Shown here piece after piece: positions 18,777 through 27,113 of a stretch of DNA of 64,000 nt. Source of the DNA: Micromonospora vinacea. Lineage in GTDB: Bacteria > Actinomycetota > Actinomycetes > Mycobacteriales > Micromonosporaceae. The stretch spans positions 1,426,001-1,490,000 of the forward strand of contig NZ_JADOTY010000001.1 in assembly GCF_015751785.1 (NCBI RefSeq), read 5' to 3'. The first letter of the stretch is position 1; each line of letters opens with the position of its first letter. The translations under genes were made by a program, and so were the position numbers. The notes below the pieces were generated by a model that was not told where the DNA came from, made no database searches, and saw only the letters and a list, made by a program, of their open reading frames with translations.

Positions 18777-19739
18777 TCAGCGGGCACTCACCGCCACGGG
18801 GTCGGTCACCGCGACCGGGTCCGTCACCGCGCTCGGCCGGGGCAGCGACGCGGTCCGGGGCCGGGCGGCGAGGTTCGCGGCGATCAGGGCGGCGATCGTG
18901 ATGGCGGCCCCGACCAGTTCGACGGGCTCCGGCCGGTAGCCGCGGGCGATCTGCACCGCGAAGGTGGTCACCGGGACGAGGTTCATGAACAGCGCGGCGT
19001 TGGCGGCGCCGAGTCGCTGCACGCCGGTGTTCCAGGCCAGGACCGCGATCACGGCACCCACCAGGACGGCGTACGCCAGCTGCGGCGCGACCGCCACGAG
19101 GTCGGCGGCGGCCGGCGCGTGCTGCCAGCCGACGGCGTCGGCGCCGATGCTCAGGGCGAGCATGGCGGCCGTGCCGGCGAGCGCTGTCAGTGTGGTGAAG
19201 CGCAGCGGGGACCACTCGCCGAACCGGCTGGCACCGTGGGTGTAGATGCCCCAGCCCAGCACCGCGCCGACCATCATCAGCCCGCCGAGTCCGAACTGGC
19301 CGAGCCCGGCCAGGCTCCCGCGCGTGATCACCAGGCCGACTCCGAGGAGCGCCACCAGGGAGAGGGCCAGCAGGAGCGGCTTCGGGCGTACGCCGTCGCG
19401 GGCCCAACGAACGAGCTGGGTGATCACCGGAGTGGTGGCCACGAAGAGGGAGATCTGCTGTGGGGCGGCGTGTTCGAGCGCCAGGTTGGTGAGCAGGTTG
19501 AAGCCCGCGAAGCCGACCACTCCGAGCACCACCACCTCCAGCGCCCGGCCACCGTGCCGCAGCGCGCCGGCACCCTCGCGGAGCAGCAGGATGGCGACCA
19601 GGACGACGGCGGCCAGCAGGTAGCGCGCGGTGGTCAGGTTGAGCGGGTCGACCCGGTTGAGCGCGCTGGCCAGGATCGGGAACATGACGCCCCAGCCGAG
19701 CACGGCGACCAGTGGGTACGCGGTGGCGCGGGATCGCAT
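18777..19739 (-). CDS. EamA/DMT-family transporter
   Basis: A 320-residue inner-membrane protein with about ten membrane segments and two EamA repeats, the drug/metabolite transporter layout; members often export amino acids or related metabolites. The first helix is AYPLVAVLGWGVMFPILA. The ATG at 19739 has GGAG seven bases upstream; longer frames would run through the operator region. It is divergent from an ArsR-type regulator and shares two operator-like palindromes with it, so its expression is probably controlled by that protein. The transported compound is unknown. Confidence 0.88.
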   Translation of the reverse strand: MRSRATAYPLVAVLGWGVMFPILASALNRVDPLNLTTARYLLAAVVLVAILLLREGAGALRHGGRALEVVVLGVVGFAGFNLLTNLALEHAAPQQISLFVATTPVITQLVRWARDGVRPKPLLLALSLVALLGVGLVITRGSLAGLGQFGLGGLMMVGAVLGWGIYTHGASRFGEWSPLRFTTLTALAGTAAMLALSIGADAVGWQHAPAAADLVAVAPQLAYAVLVGAVIAVLAWNTGVQRLGAANAALFMNLVPVTTFAVQIARGYRPEPVELVGAAITIAALIAANLAARPRTASLPRPSAVTDPVAVTDPVAVSAR

Positions 19740-19752
19740 CGGCAACTCCAAT

Positions 19753-19770
19753 GTTCGAGTATCGTCGAAC
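19753..19770. promoter_or_regulatory. ArsR-type operator, copy 1
   Basis: GTTCGA and TCGAAC face each other across six bases. The site lies just upstream of the EamA start. A matching second copy lies 42 bp away beside the regulator gene. Confidence 0.75.
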
Positions 19771-19794
19771 CAACGACACCGACCATAGGGTGTT

Positions 19795-19812
19795 GTTCGA
19801 TTATTGTCGAAC
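19795..19812. promoter_or_regulatory. ArsR-type operator, copy 2
   Basis: The same GTTCGA, six bases, TCGAAC architecture as copy 1. It lies 18 bp upstream of the ArsR regulator start. The 42-bp centre-to-centre spacing is close to four helical turns, so both sites face the same side of the DNA. Confidence 0.75.
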
Positions 19813-19830
19813 AAGGGTTACACTGCTCAC

Positions 19831-20136
19831 ATGGAGCCGCACGAGCCCGACCTGACCGCCGTACCGGTCACCAGCGTGTTGGCCGCACTCGCCGACGACG
19901 TGCGGCTACAGATCGTCCGGGCGCTCGCCGAGGGCGGCGAGTCCGCCTGCGGCAGCTTCGACTTCGGCGTCTCCAAGGCGACCCGCAGCCACCACCTGAA
20001 GGTGCTGCGCGAGGCGGGCCTGACCCGGACCCGGGCCGCCGGCACCAGCCGACTGGTCCGGCTCCGCCGGGACGAGCTGGACGAGCTCTACCCCGGCCTC
20101 CTGGACGCGGTCCTCACCCAGCGCCCGCCGGCCTGA
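19831..20136 (+). CDS. ArsR-family winged-helix transcriptional regulator
   Basis: A 101-residue regulator. The recognition helix region reads GVSKATRSHHLKVLREAGL, the standard ArsR HTH followed by a beta-wing (RTRAAGTSRLVRLRRDEL). No clear metal-binding cysteine pair is seen; a single Cys lies in ESACGSF, so the inducer may be an organic ligand rather than a metal. I chose the ATG at 19831, because earlier in-frame starts overlap the second operator. It probably represses itself and the divergent EamA exporter. Confidence 0.88.
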   Translation: MEPHEPDLTAVPVTSVLAALADDVRLQIVRALAEGGESACGSFDFGVSKATRSHHLKVLREAGLTRTRAAGTSRLVRLRRDELDELYPGLLDAVLTQRPPA

Positions 20137-20239
20137 CACCGTCCCGCCCTCGCTCCTCGGCCGCGGTTCGCGCGGCGGCACCACCCGATCGGCGAGCGGC
20201 CTGTCACCGTCGGCGGCTGGGACCTGCCACCGACGCTCG

Positions 20240-20268
20240 CTTTGGAGCTGAATCGTCTACGACATCAG
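20240..20268. repeat. Dispersed 29-bp repeat, copy 1
   Basis: This 29-base stretch differs at only two positions from 49093-49121. Both copies lie between convergent genes. In this copy the outer right arm that would complete the hairpin has diverged. Confidence 0.7.
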
Positions 20269-20295
20269 AGAAGAGGCAACGCCGCGACCGGGAGT

Positions 20296-20341
20296 ATCGA
20301 CCGGCCCCGGCCGGGCAGATCGACCGGCCCTGACCGGGCGC
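20296..20341. repeat. Two tandem 23-bp units
   Basis: Units 20296-20318 and 20319-20341 both begin ATCGACCGGCCC and differ at a few bases. They lie in the convergent gap between the ArsR and DoxX genes, 51 bp before the DoxX stop. The role is unknown; a terminator contribution is possible because each unit is itself GC-dyad rich. Confidence 0.6.
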
Positions 20342-20392
20342 GCCGCCGAAGCCGCCTCGTCGAGGCTCCGGCGACGCGTGGTTCGGGTCTGG

Positions 20393-20842
20393 TCAGACGG
20401 GAACCGAGTCGAGTTCGGCCGCCGAAGCCGACCCTGACGCGGTGCGGTGCCGGGCGAGCAGCGTGTCGAGCGCCCACTTACCCGGGCCGAGAGCCGCGAC
20501 CAGCAGGAACGCCCAGCAGAAGAGCGCCGCCCGCTCACCTCCGTTGTGCAGCGGCAGCAGAGCGTCCGGCTGGTGCACCACGAAGTAGGCGTACGCCATC
20601 GAGCCGGAGGCGAGCAGCGCGGCGGGTCGGGAGAAGAGCCCGACCAGCACCAGCACGCCGCAGACCAACTGGATCAGGGCGGCCCACCAGCCGGGCCAGG
20701 TGCCGAGCGGTACCGCCTTGCCGGTCATCGGGTTGCCGCCGAACAACCCGAACACCGAGGACAGGCCGTGCAACGTGAACAGCAGGCCGATCACGATGCG
20801 GAACAGGGACAGGGTCGGCCCGCCGAGCCGAGAGACATTCAT
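20393..20842 (-). CDS. DoxX-family membrane protein
   Basis: A 149-residue four-helix membrane protein. It begins SLFRIVIGLLFTLHGLSSVFGLFGG, the typical DoxX first helix, and has WAALIQLVCGVLVLVGLFSR as the second. DoxX proteins are linked to quinone reduction or thiol stress in actinobacteria, but the activity of this one cannot be deduced. The ATG at 20842 has a strong GGAGG ribosome binding site; upstream open frame up to 21514 is non-coding by composition. It ends in a cytoplasmic Ser/Ala-rich tail. Confidence 0.88.
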   Translation of the reverse strand: MNVSRLGGPTLSLFRIVIGLLFTLHGLSSVFGLFGGNPMTGKAVPLGTWPGWWAALIQLVCGVLVLVGLFSRPAALLASGSMAYAYFVVHQPDALLPLHNGGERAALFCWAFLLVAALGPGKWALDTLLARHRTASGSASAAELDSVPV

Positions 20843-20982
20843 GGCACCTCCATCGAATGGAATGGATGAGTCCTGTCCATCGTGAGGTATGAAGACATCG
20901 AAGGTCATAAGTTCCTTGCTGGTGGGAAAATCCCTCCTGAAAATGGTATGACGATTCATCAAGCCCGCACTGCCCTTCTCCG

Positions 20983-21051
20983 CGATCTTGCACTTGCTGT
21001 CGTCGGATAGCGGGCATCCAGCGCATATCGGCAACCGAAACTGCAAGATCG
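20983..21051. repeat. Inverted repeat with CGATCTTGCA arms
   Basis: CGATCTTGCA at 20983-20992 is exactly mirrored by TGCAAGATCG at 21042-21051, with one mismatch and two further pairs inside. The gap between the DoxX and DUF4232 genes is visibly lower in GC than its surroundings. I believe such arms recur in intergenic DNA of Micromonosporaceae, but I cannot check that here. Confidence 0.5.
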
Positions 21052-21109
21052 GCGCGGACGGGGGCTGGGCAGGTGACGGTGTGGTGCCTGCGTGGGCGAG
21101 GATCGACGG

Positions 21110-21820
21110 ATGATCTCTCGCGAGACGGCAGCGCGGCGACGCACCAGCACGGCGTCCGCGACGGTCACGGCGTTCACGGCGGCTCTCACTCTCGGCGCGT
21201 GTCTGCCTGGCGACCATCGCGGGCAGGGCGGCCCGGACGGCCCGCGACCACCTGCCGCGCCCACCACCGCCGCAAGCCCGTCGGGGAGCGTCGACCCGCT
21301 GGCCGGGTGCCCGGCCACCGGCGTTCGGATCCGGTCGACCGGCGGGGACGCCGCGATGGGCCTGCGCGCCCTCGGCCTGGAGTTGGTCAACTGCGGCGAG
21401 CGCCCCTACCAGCTCAACGGGTACCCGGTGCTGCACGTGTTCGACGAGGAGCGTGAGCCGGTGATGCTGCGGGTGGTCAACGGCGGCAAGGAAATCACCT
21501 CCGGCTTCGACCAACCACCCCGGGAGGTCACCCTCGCCGCCGGGGAGCGGGCCACCGCCGTGGTGCTCTGGCGCAACCTGGTCACCGACTCGACAGTGGT
21601 GGCCACCAACGGCGAGTTCCTGACCGTTGCTCCCGCCGCCGGGCAGCCGGCCGAGGAGGTCGACCCGGACGGGCCGATCGACCTCGGCAACACCGGCCGG
21701 ATCGGCGTCAGCGCCTGGAAGAAGGCCGACCCGTCCACGCCGGTGCCGTCCCGGCCGGCCCCGCCACCGGCGCCGAGCGCGGTGCCGTCGTCGGTGAGCC
21801 CACCCGACGGCCGGCTGTGA
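21110..21820 (+). CDS. DUF4232-type secreted lipoprotein
   Basis: A 236-residue exported protein. A Thr/Ala-rich signal sequence ends in the lipobox LGAC, followed by a Pro/Thr linker and a beta-rich domain of the DUF4232 type (GLRALGLELVNCGERPYQLNGYPVL with a conserved cysteine pair, and LAAGERATAVVLWRN). The C-terminus is again Pro/Ser-rich and probably disordered. The ATG at 21110 follows GAGGATCGACGG, a usable ribosome binding site; a start at 21092 would add six residues. The function of this domain is unknown. Confidence 0.78.
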   Translation: MISRETAARRRTSTASATVTAFTAALTLGACLPGDHRGQGGPDGPRPPAAPTTAASPSGSVDPLAGCPATGVRIRSTGGDAAMGLRALGLELVNCGERPYQLNGYPVLHVFDEEREPVMLRVVNGGKEITSGFDQPPREVTLAAGERATAVVLWRNLVTDSTVVATNGEFLTVAPAAGQPAEEVDPDGPIDLGNTGRIGVSAWKKADPSTPVPSRPAPPPAPSAVPSSVSPPDGRL

Positions 21821-21829
21821 CCCGACCCG

Positions 21830-22696
21830 CTACGACGTGATGTCCTTGCGGGTGAAGCGCCAGAACGCCAGCCCCCAGAACAGCGTCGCGTAGCTGATCG
21901 CCGAAATGCAGCCACGCACCACATCGTCGGTCTGCACCGGAGTCGACAGCAGACCCAACCAGGCGGTGCTGAAGTGGGTGGGCAGGAAGTCGCGCAGCGC
22001 GCCCAGGGCGGTGATCTGGTCCAGGATGCTGGACAGGATCCAGAGCAGCACCGCGCCACCGACAGCGCCCAACGCGGCGTCAGTAATCACCGACAGCAGG
22101 AATGCCAGGCCGGCCACGACCAGGAGTACGACCGCCAGGTAGCCCAGCACGGCCAGCAACCGGAGCAGCCCCTCGGTGGGTTCCAGCTCGGCGGCGACAG
22201 TGCTGCGCAGCGGCGACCAGCCGTAGCGCAGGGTGCCGGCCAGCAACGCGGTGCCGGCCAACAGCAGCAGGGCCAACCCCGAGTACGCGAGCGCGACCAC
22301 CAGCTTCACCGTCAGCAACCGCGCCCGGGGCACCGGGATCGCCAGCAGGTACCGCAGGCTGCCCCAACTCGCCTCGCTGGCCACCGTGTCGCCGCAGAAC
22401 AGCGCGACGACCACCACCAGCAGGAACGACGCCGACACGAAGATCGAGAACAGGGTGAAGTTGAGTCCGCCGGAGGTGGCCAGGTCGACCAGGCTGGCGA
22501 ACTCGTTGTTGCCGTTGTCGTCGTCGCCACCGGAGTTGAACTGGAACGCGATCAGGATGATCAGCGGCAGCAGCACCATGAACCCGAGCGCCAGCTGGGT
22601 CCGCCGCCGGGACGCCTGCCGACGGAACTCCGCCGCGAACGGCATGGTGGCCGACGGCCGATAACCGCGGGCCTCACCCGCGTCAGTAACAGCCAT
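21830..22696 (-). CDS. ABC transporter permease (ABC-2 type)
   Basis: A 288-residue membrane protein with six segments. The first large loop is acidic and asparagine-rich (GGDDDNGNNEFA), followed by FTLFSIFVSASFLLVVVVALFCG and EASWGSLRYLLAIPVPRARLL, a coupling-helix-like stretch typical of ABC-2 permeases. It starts exactly at the stop of the hydrolase/ATPase gene (TGATG), so the two are translated together and almost certainly form one transporter. An in-frame GTG three bases earlier is also possible. Confidence 0.88.
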   Translation of the reverse strand: MAVTDAGEARGYRPSATMPFAAEFRRQASRRRTQLALGFMVLLPLIILIAFQFNSGGDDDNGNNEFASLVDLATSGGLNFTLFSIFVSASFLLVVVVALFCGDTVASEASWGSLRYLLAIPVPRARLLTVKLVVALAYSGLALLLLAGTALLAGTLRYGWSPLRSTVAAELEPTEGLLRLLAVLGYLAVVLLVVAGLAFLLSVITDAALGAVGGAVLLWILSSILDQITALGALRDFLPTHFSTAWLGLLSTPVQTDDVVRGCISAISYATLFWGLAFWRFTRKDITS

Positions 22697-25560
22697 CACC
22701 GGTCACCGCTTCCCCGAGAGTTGTCGCCCACCAGGGCGAGGAACGCGTCCTCCAGGCGCCGCCGAGGCACCACCCGGTCCACCCCGATGCCGGCGCGCAC
22801 CAGCTCCGCCACCACCTCGCTGCGGGCCGTGCCGTTGGTGTCGACCACCAGTTGGCCGTCGCTCTCCGGCAACACCCGGACCCCGTGCAGCCGGTCCAGC
22901 ACCGCCCGCGCGGCCACCGGGTCGGTGACGTCGAAGAGCACGCTCGGCGACTCGCCCACGATCTCCTCCACCGGCCCGGACGCCACGATCCGGCCCTTGT
23001 TCACCACCACCGCGTGTGTGCACGTCTGCTCCACCTCGGCCAGCAGGTGGCTGGAGACCAGCACCGCTCGGCCGTCCGTGGCGTACCGCTGGAGCACCCG
23101 GCGCATCTCGGCGATCTGCGGCGGGTCGAGCCCGTCGGTCGGCTCGTCCAACACCAGCAGTTCGGGAAGGCCGAGCATGGCCTGGGCGATGGCGAGGCGC
23201 TGGCGCATCCCGTGGCTGTAGTTCTTGATCCTCCGCTGCACGGAGTCACCCAGCCCGGCGATCTCCAGCGCCGCGTCGAACTGCGCGTCCTCCCACGGCC
23301 GCCCGGTGGCCCGCCAGTACGCCTTCAGGTTGTCCAGACCCGACAGGTGCGGCAGGAAGCCCGGCCCCTCCACCAGCGCCCCGATCCGGGACAGCACCGG
23401 CGAGCCGGGCACCAGCCGACGGCCGAAGACGTAGATCTCGCCGGCGGTCGGCTGGGTCAGCCCCATCAGCACCCGCAGGGTGGTGGTCTTGCCGGCACCG
23501 TTCGGCCCGAGCAGACCCACCACCTGACCGGGGTGCACCTCGAAGTCCACGTTCGACACCGCGACGAAGCCGTCCGCGTACTCCTTGCGCAGTGCGCGCA
23601 CGGCCAGCGGAGTGTCCGCGTACTCCGGATGCACCGACCGGTCCTGGCGGCGGTGCCGGCGGCGGACCAGGGCGACGACCACGACGAGCCCGATCACGAT
23701 GGCGGCGAGCAGGCCGGCGAGCACCCAGCGCCAGACCGTCGCGGCCGTGGGGATCGGCTCGCCGTCGACTGTGGGCAGGCTGACCGCGCCGTCCGCGGCC
23801 ACCGTGTAGACGGTCGGCGCGGCGGGCGTGGTGTACGCCTGGTCGGAGGTGGCCACCACCAGCCGCAACCGGTGCCCGGCCTCGACCCGGCGGACGATCC
23901 CGGGCAGCGTCACGGTGACCGGGCGGGCGTCCTGCACCCGCTGCGGTAGGCCGGTGAGCCGGATCGGGGCGACCAGACCGTTCGGCAGGGTGGCCGCGCC
24001 GTCCGGGTCGACGTCGTAGAGCTTGACGAAGAGCACCGCCTCGCCGGTCGGCGACGCGGCCCGCACTGTGACGGTGGGCGCACCGGCCACGTCGACCGCC
24101 TCGGTGAGCGGGGTCGACTCGAATCGGGCGTGCTGACCGGGTACGTCGCCGGCCACCCCGTCCAACAGCGAGGCGAGCCCGCCCGCGAACGGGATGGAGG
24201 AGATGGCCGCCGGGTTGCCGTTCGGCGGGTTCGCGATCGGCTGCGCCGGACCGGTGACCGTCACCTCACGACGGGCGTTGCCGGTCAGGCCCGGGTAGTC
24301 GGCGCGGCGGAATCCGGTGGCGACGAGACCCCTGTCGAGCGCGTCGAAGCCGGCGATCCGCGACCAGGTGAAGTCGTCGCCGGGCGCATCGCCCTCGCCC
24401 TTGACGTAGTGGTCGAGCCACTGGACGGTCAGGAACTTCACCCGGTCCTCGTCCGAGCGGGGTCCACTGCCGCCGTCGTGCCCGCCGGTGAACCAGGCGA
24501 CCCGTACCGGGGTGCCGGCGGCGGCGATGCCGCGCGCGTTCGCGTCGGCCTCGCCGAGCGGGAAGAGGGTGTCCGCCTCGCCCTGCACCAGCAGGGTGGG
24601 TGCCTTGATCCGGTCCAGCACACCGGCCGGGCTGGAGCGTCGCAGCAGATCCACGGCGGCCTGGTCGGCGCGCCCGGTGGTGGCGATCCGCAGGTAAGCG
24701 GCGCACACGTCGGCCGCGAACCGACCGCAGGACGGGTCGGCGGCACCGGCCGGGGCGCCCCCGGGACCGGTGCCCGGGCCGGCGCCCGGCCCGGGGCTGG
24801 GTGGGCCGGCCGACGCCGGTGCGCCCTGTGGCTGGGCGGCGGTCCCGCCGGAGAGCCCGGCCGGGCCGGAGCCCACGTTGCCGCCCCCGCCGAAGAAGAG
24901 GCCCGCCCAGCCCTTCTTGAACACGCCCTCGGTCGGCGCTGCGCCGGTGCTTTCCGGCAGGAACGCGCGGGAGAGGTCGTTCCAAGTGATCATGGGCACG
25001 ATCGCGTCGACCCGACGGTCCTGGGCGGCCAGCAGCAACGCCAGTCCGCCGCCGTACGAGCCGCCGACCACACCGACCTTCGGGTCACCGGCGGCGTCGG
25101 TGCGCACCTCCGGCCGAGCGGCCAGCCAGTCCAGCAGCCGCTCCGCGTCGCGCACCTCGTAGTCCGGGTTGTCCAGGTGGATCTCACCGCCGCTGCGGCC
25201 GAAACCCCGCGCGGTCCAGGTGAGCACCGCGTAGCCGCGCCCGGCGAACTCCTCCGCGTCGGAACGCACCGACTCCTTCGTGCCGCCGAACCCGTGCGCC
25301 AACAGCACCGCCGGCACCTTCCGACCGGACGAGGCGTCGGCCGGCAGGTAGAAGGTGGTGTCCAGGTTCACCGGTTGGTCGCCGGACGGTCCGGAGCGGA
25401 CGGTGAGCATCGCGCTCTCGGTGCGTACCCCCGGTCCCTGTGGCCACACCGCCCAGGTCACGGCGGCTGCCAACAGCACGACGACCACCGCGGCGGCGGT
25501 CGCGCGGCGGCGGGTGGGCAGGGCACGCCGGAACCACGCGGCCGGCGACGGCGATGTCAT
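22696..25560 (-). CDS. Fused extracellular S15-type alpha/beta hydrolase and ABC transporter ATPase
   Basis: A 954-residue fusion. An N-terminal membrane anchor (residues 16-45) leads to an alpha/beta hydrolase of the S15/CocE type: oxyanion region LLAHGFGGTKES, nucleophile elbow GGSYGGGLALLLA, acid LLVQGEADTLFP and histidine GGHDGG. The jelly-roll C-terminal domain of that family follows. A second membrane helix (about 610-632) precedes a complete ABC ATPase with Walker A LLGPNGAGKTTTLR, signature YSHGMRQRL and Walker B LLVLDEPTDGLDP. The two helices place the hydrolase outside and the ATPase inside. A Pro/Gly-rich insert lies within the hydrolase. The reading frame is continuous, so this is a real fusion rather than two genes. 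Confidence 0.9.
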   Translation of the reverse strand: MTSPSPAAWFRRALPTRRRATAAAVVVVLLAAAVTWAVWPQGPGVRTESAMLTVRSGPSGDQPVNLDTTFYLPADASSGRKVPAVLLAHGFGGTKESVRSDAEEFAGRGYAVLTWTARGFGRSGGEIHLDNPDYEVRDAERLLDWLAARPEVRTDAAGDPKVGVVGGSYGGGLALLLAAQDRRVDAIVPMITWNDLSRAFLPESTGAAPTEGVFKKGWAGLFFGGGGNVGSGPAGLSGGTAAQPQGAPASAGPPSPGPGAGPGTGPGGAPAGAADPSCGRFAADVCAAYLRIATTGRADQAAVDLLRRSSPAGVLDRIKAPTLLVQGEADTLFPLGEADANARGIAAAGTPVRVAWFTGGHDGGSGPRSDEDRVKFLTVQWLDHYVKGEGDAPGDDFTWSRIAGFDALDRGLVATGFRRADYPGLTGNARREVTVTGPAQPIANPPNGNPAAISSIPFAGGLASLLDGVAGDVPGQHARFESTPLTEAVDVAGAPTVTVRAASPTGEAVLFVKLYDVDPDGAATLPNGLVAPIRLTGLPQRVQDARPVTVTLPGIVRRVEAGHRLRLVVATSDQAYTTPAAPTVYTVAADGAVSLPTVDGEPIPTAATVWRWVLAGLLAAIVIGLVVVVALVRRRHRRQDRSVHPEYADTPLAVRALRKEYADGFVAVSNVDFEVHPGQVVGLLGPNGAGKTTTLRVLMGLTQPTAGEIYVFGRRLVPGSPVLSRIGALVEGPGFLPHLSGLDNLKAYWRATGRPWEDAQFDAALEIAGLGDSVQRRIKNYSHGMRQRLAIAQAMLGLPELLVLDEPTDGLDPPQIAEMRRVLQRYATDGRAVLVSSHLLAEVEQTCTHAVVVNKGRIVASGPVEEIVGESPSVLFDVTDPVAARAVLDRLHGVRVLPESDGQLVVDTNGTARSEVVAELVRAGIGVDRVVPRRRLEDAFLALVGDNSRGSGDR

Positions 25561-25934
25561 GCGGCACACGGTACGGCCCGGAGCCTGAGCGTTGGCTGAG
25601 ATCCGCCGTACGTCCGTCCGGTTGCCCCGATCGGTGCGGAGTGGGGTGCGAGCGCGCAGCGTCCGGCGCGGCACAGCGAGTTGAATTCGGATCCCGTGAA
25701 TTCCGATCAATCACGGATATCCACCTCGATCCCTCCATGTCACACCCACGGCTGACACAGAGCGTGCCGGTAACGCGGACAAATGGTGACATGGCTCGAA
25801 GTGACGCGAACCTGACTCGCTGAGTGAGGTCTGACCAGTCGGGGGTTCGATTAGTTTTCCGGTCCGGTGGACGGGACTTGTCGGCTGGCTCGACGCCGGC
25901 GCCCATCCGCGCCCCACGCCGGAGGAGACACACA
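25561..25934. other. Divergent promoter region between the hydrolase/ABC operon and the conservon operon
   Basis: No gene is seen. Notable features are two near-direct repeats, GAATTCGGATC and GAATTCCGATC (25683-25708), and a dyad CCGTGA...TCACGG (25694-25716). Both are candidate regulator sites. The region 25740-25870 is richer in A and T and probably contains the conservon promoter. Confidence 0.5.
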
Positions 25935-27113
25935 ATGACAGTCCCCGCGCCGCGGGCCCGTCGACGGCCGTCCACGCTGGGCCGACTGCTGCCCCTGCTG
26001 CTCATCGGAGCGCTGTTGGCACCGTTGGGCCTGCTCGTCACGTCGAACTGGCGACAGATCACCGCCGACCGGGACCTTGCCGCCCGGGAACGACTCGGCG
26101 TGCAGTACCTCACCGCTCTGGCGGCGGTCACCGACGCCCTCGTGGAGGCCCAGTCCAACGCGGTCAACGGCCGCCCCGTCGCCCGGGAGGCGTTGAACGG
26201 GGCTGTCGAGGAGGCCGCCGCGGTCGACGCCCGCATCGGCGGGGAGCTGCTCAGCCAGGAACGTTGGGCCGGCGTACGGGCCAAGCTGGAGGCGCTGCGC
26301 GGCCGGAGCGCCACCGACCCCGAGGCCGCGTACACCGCGTATGGCGAGGTCTCCGACCTGCTGCTGGCCCTGCACCGGAAGGTCCGGGAAAGCTCCGGGC
26401 TGGTCCGCGACCCCGAGGCCGACTCGTTCTTCCTCCAGGACAGCGTCGGCCAGGAGCTGCCCGAGGCGGTGGTCGCCGCCGGCCGGCTCGCCGACCTGGG
26501 CACGCTGGTCTCCCGCCGGCCGGCCGCCGAGCAACCGCGCGGCCTGATGGAGCTGACCGGCCTGCGGGTGACCGCCCTGACACCCGCCGCCGACCTCGTC
26601 GACAACCTGCGCTCGGCCGTGGACGGTTCGGAGAGCACCGACCTCGGTGCCAACGTGCTGACCCCGCTGGACACCTACCAGCGTTCGGTGGAGGCACTTG
26701 CCGCGTACTCGCTGCCGGGCAAGGACACCGGCGTGGTCAACCCGGGGCAGTTGAGTGCCGCCGCCCTCAACTCGCACCGCTCGGCCCGCCAACTCCAACC
26801 GGTCATCCTCAACGAGCTGGACGCGCTGCTGGTCGAGCGCATCGATCGGCTCAACCGGGACCGCTGGCTGACCGTCGGGGCGGCGGTCGCCGCCGCCCTG
26901 CTGCTGGGCTGGCTCACCGCGTTGTTGGTCGCCGCCGGTCGCCGGGCACGACGTCGGGCCGCCCTGGCCGCCACCCACGCGGAGAGTCCGGACACCCCAC
27001 CGCACCACGACCTCTGGCAACCGCCGGTCGACGAGCCCCGTGCGTTGCAGCCGGCCGGTGCGGCCCGTGACCCGGAGACCGCGCCGTGGGGGGCATTCGA
27101 TGCTGCTCGGTAG
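25935..27113 (+). CDS. Kinase-less membrane sensor protein of the conservon operon
   Basis: A 392-residue protein with one membrane segment near the N-terminus (residues 15-38), an extracytoplasmic helical domain of about 270 residues, and a second membrane segment near 320-340, followed by a short cytoplasmic Pro-rich tail. This resembles the sensor half of conservon kinases, but there is no HAMP, histidine or ATPase domain. The ATG has a GGAGGAG ribosome binding site. Its last 14 bases overlap the next gene, the full sensor kinase, so both should be made together. I infer a ligand-sensing partner or decoy for the kinase; a clear NIT signature cannot be proven by eye. Confidence 0.75.
   Translation: MTVPAPRARRRPSTLGRLLPLLLIGALLAPLGLLVTSNWRQITADRDLAARERLGVQYLTALAAVTDALVEAQSNAVNGRPVAREALNGAVEEAAAVDARIGGELLSQERWAGVRAKLEALRGRSATDPEAAYTAYGEVSDLLLALHRKVRESSGLVRDPEADSFFLQDSVGQELPEAVVAAGRLADLGTLVSRRPAAEQPRGLMELTGLRVTALTPAADLVDNLRSAVDGSESTDLGANVLTPLDTYQRSVEALAAYSLPGKDTGVVNPGQLSAAALNSHRSARQLQPVILNELDALLVERIDRLNRDRWLTVGAAVAAALLLGWLTALLVAAGRRARRRAALAATHAESPDTPPHHDLWQPPVDEPRALQPAGAARDPETAPWGAFDAAR

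Noticed and set aside
20261..20345. tRNA-like fold in the ArsR-DoxX gap
   Set aside because: The palindromic and tandem sequences do not provide acceptor, anticodon and T arms with the conserved bases; they fit simple repeats.
22696..25560. Possible frameshift joining two separate genes (hydrolase and ABC ATPase)
   Set aside because: The frame stays open through a well-formed membrane helix and linker between the domains, and no start with a ribosome binding site lies before the ATPase. A true fusion is the simpler reading.
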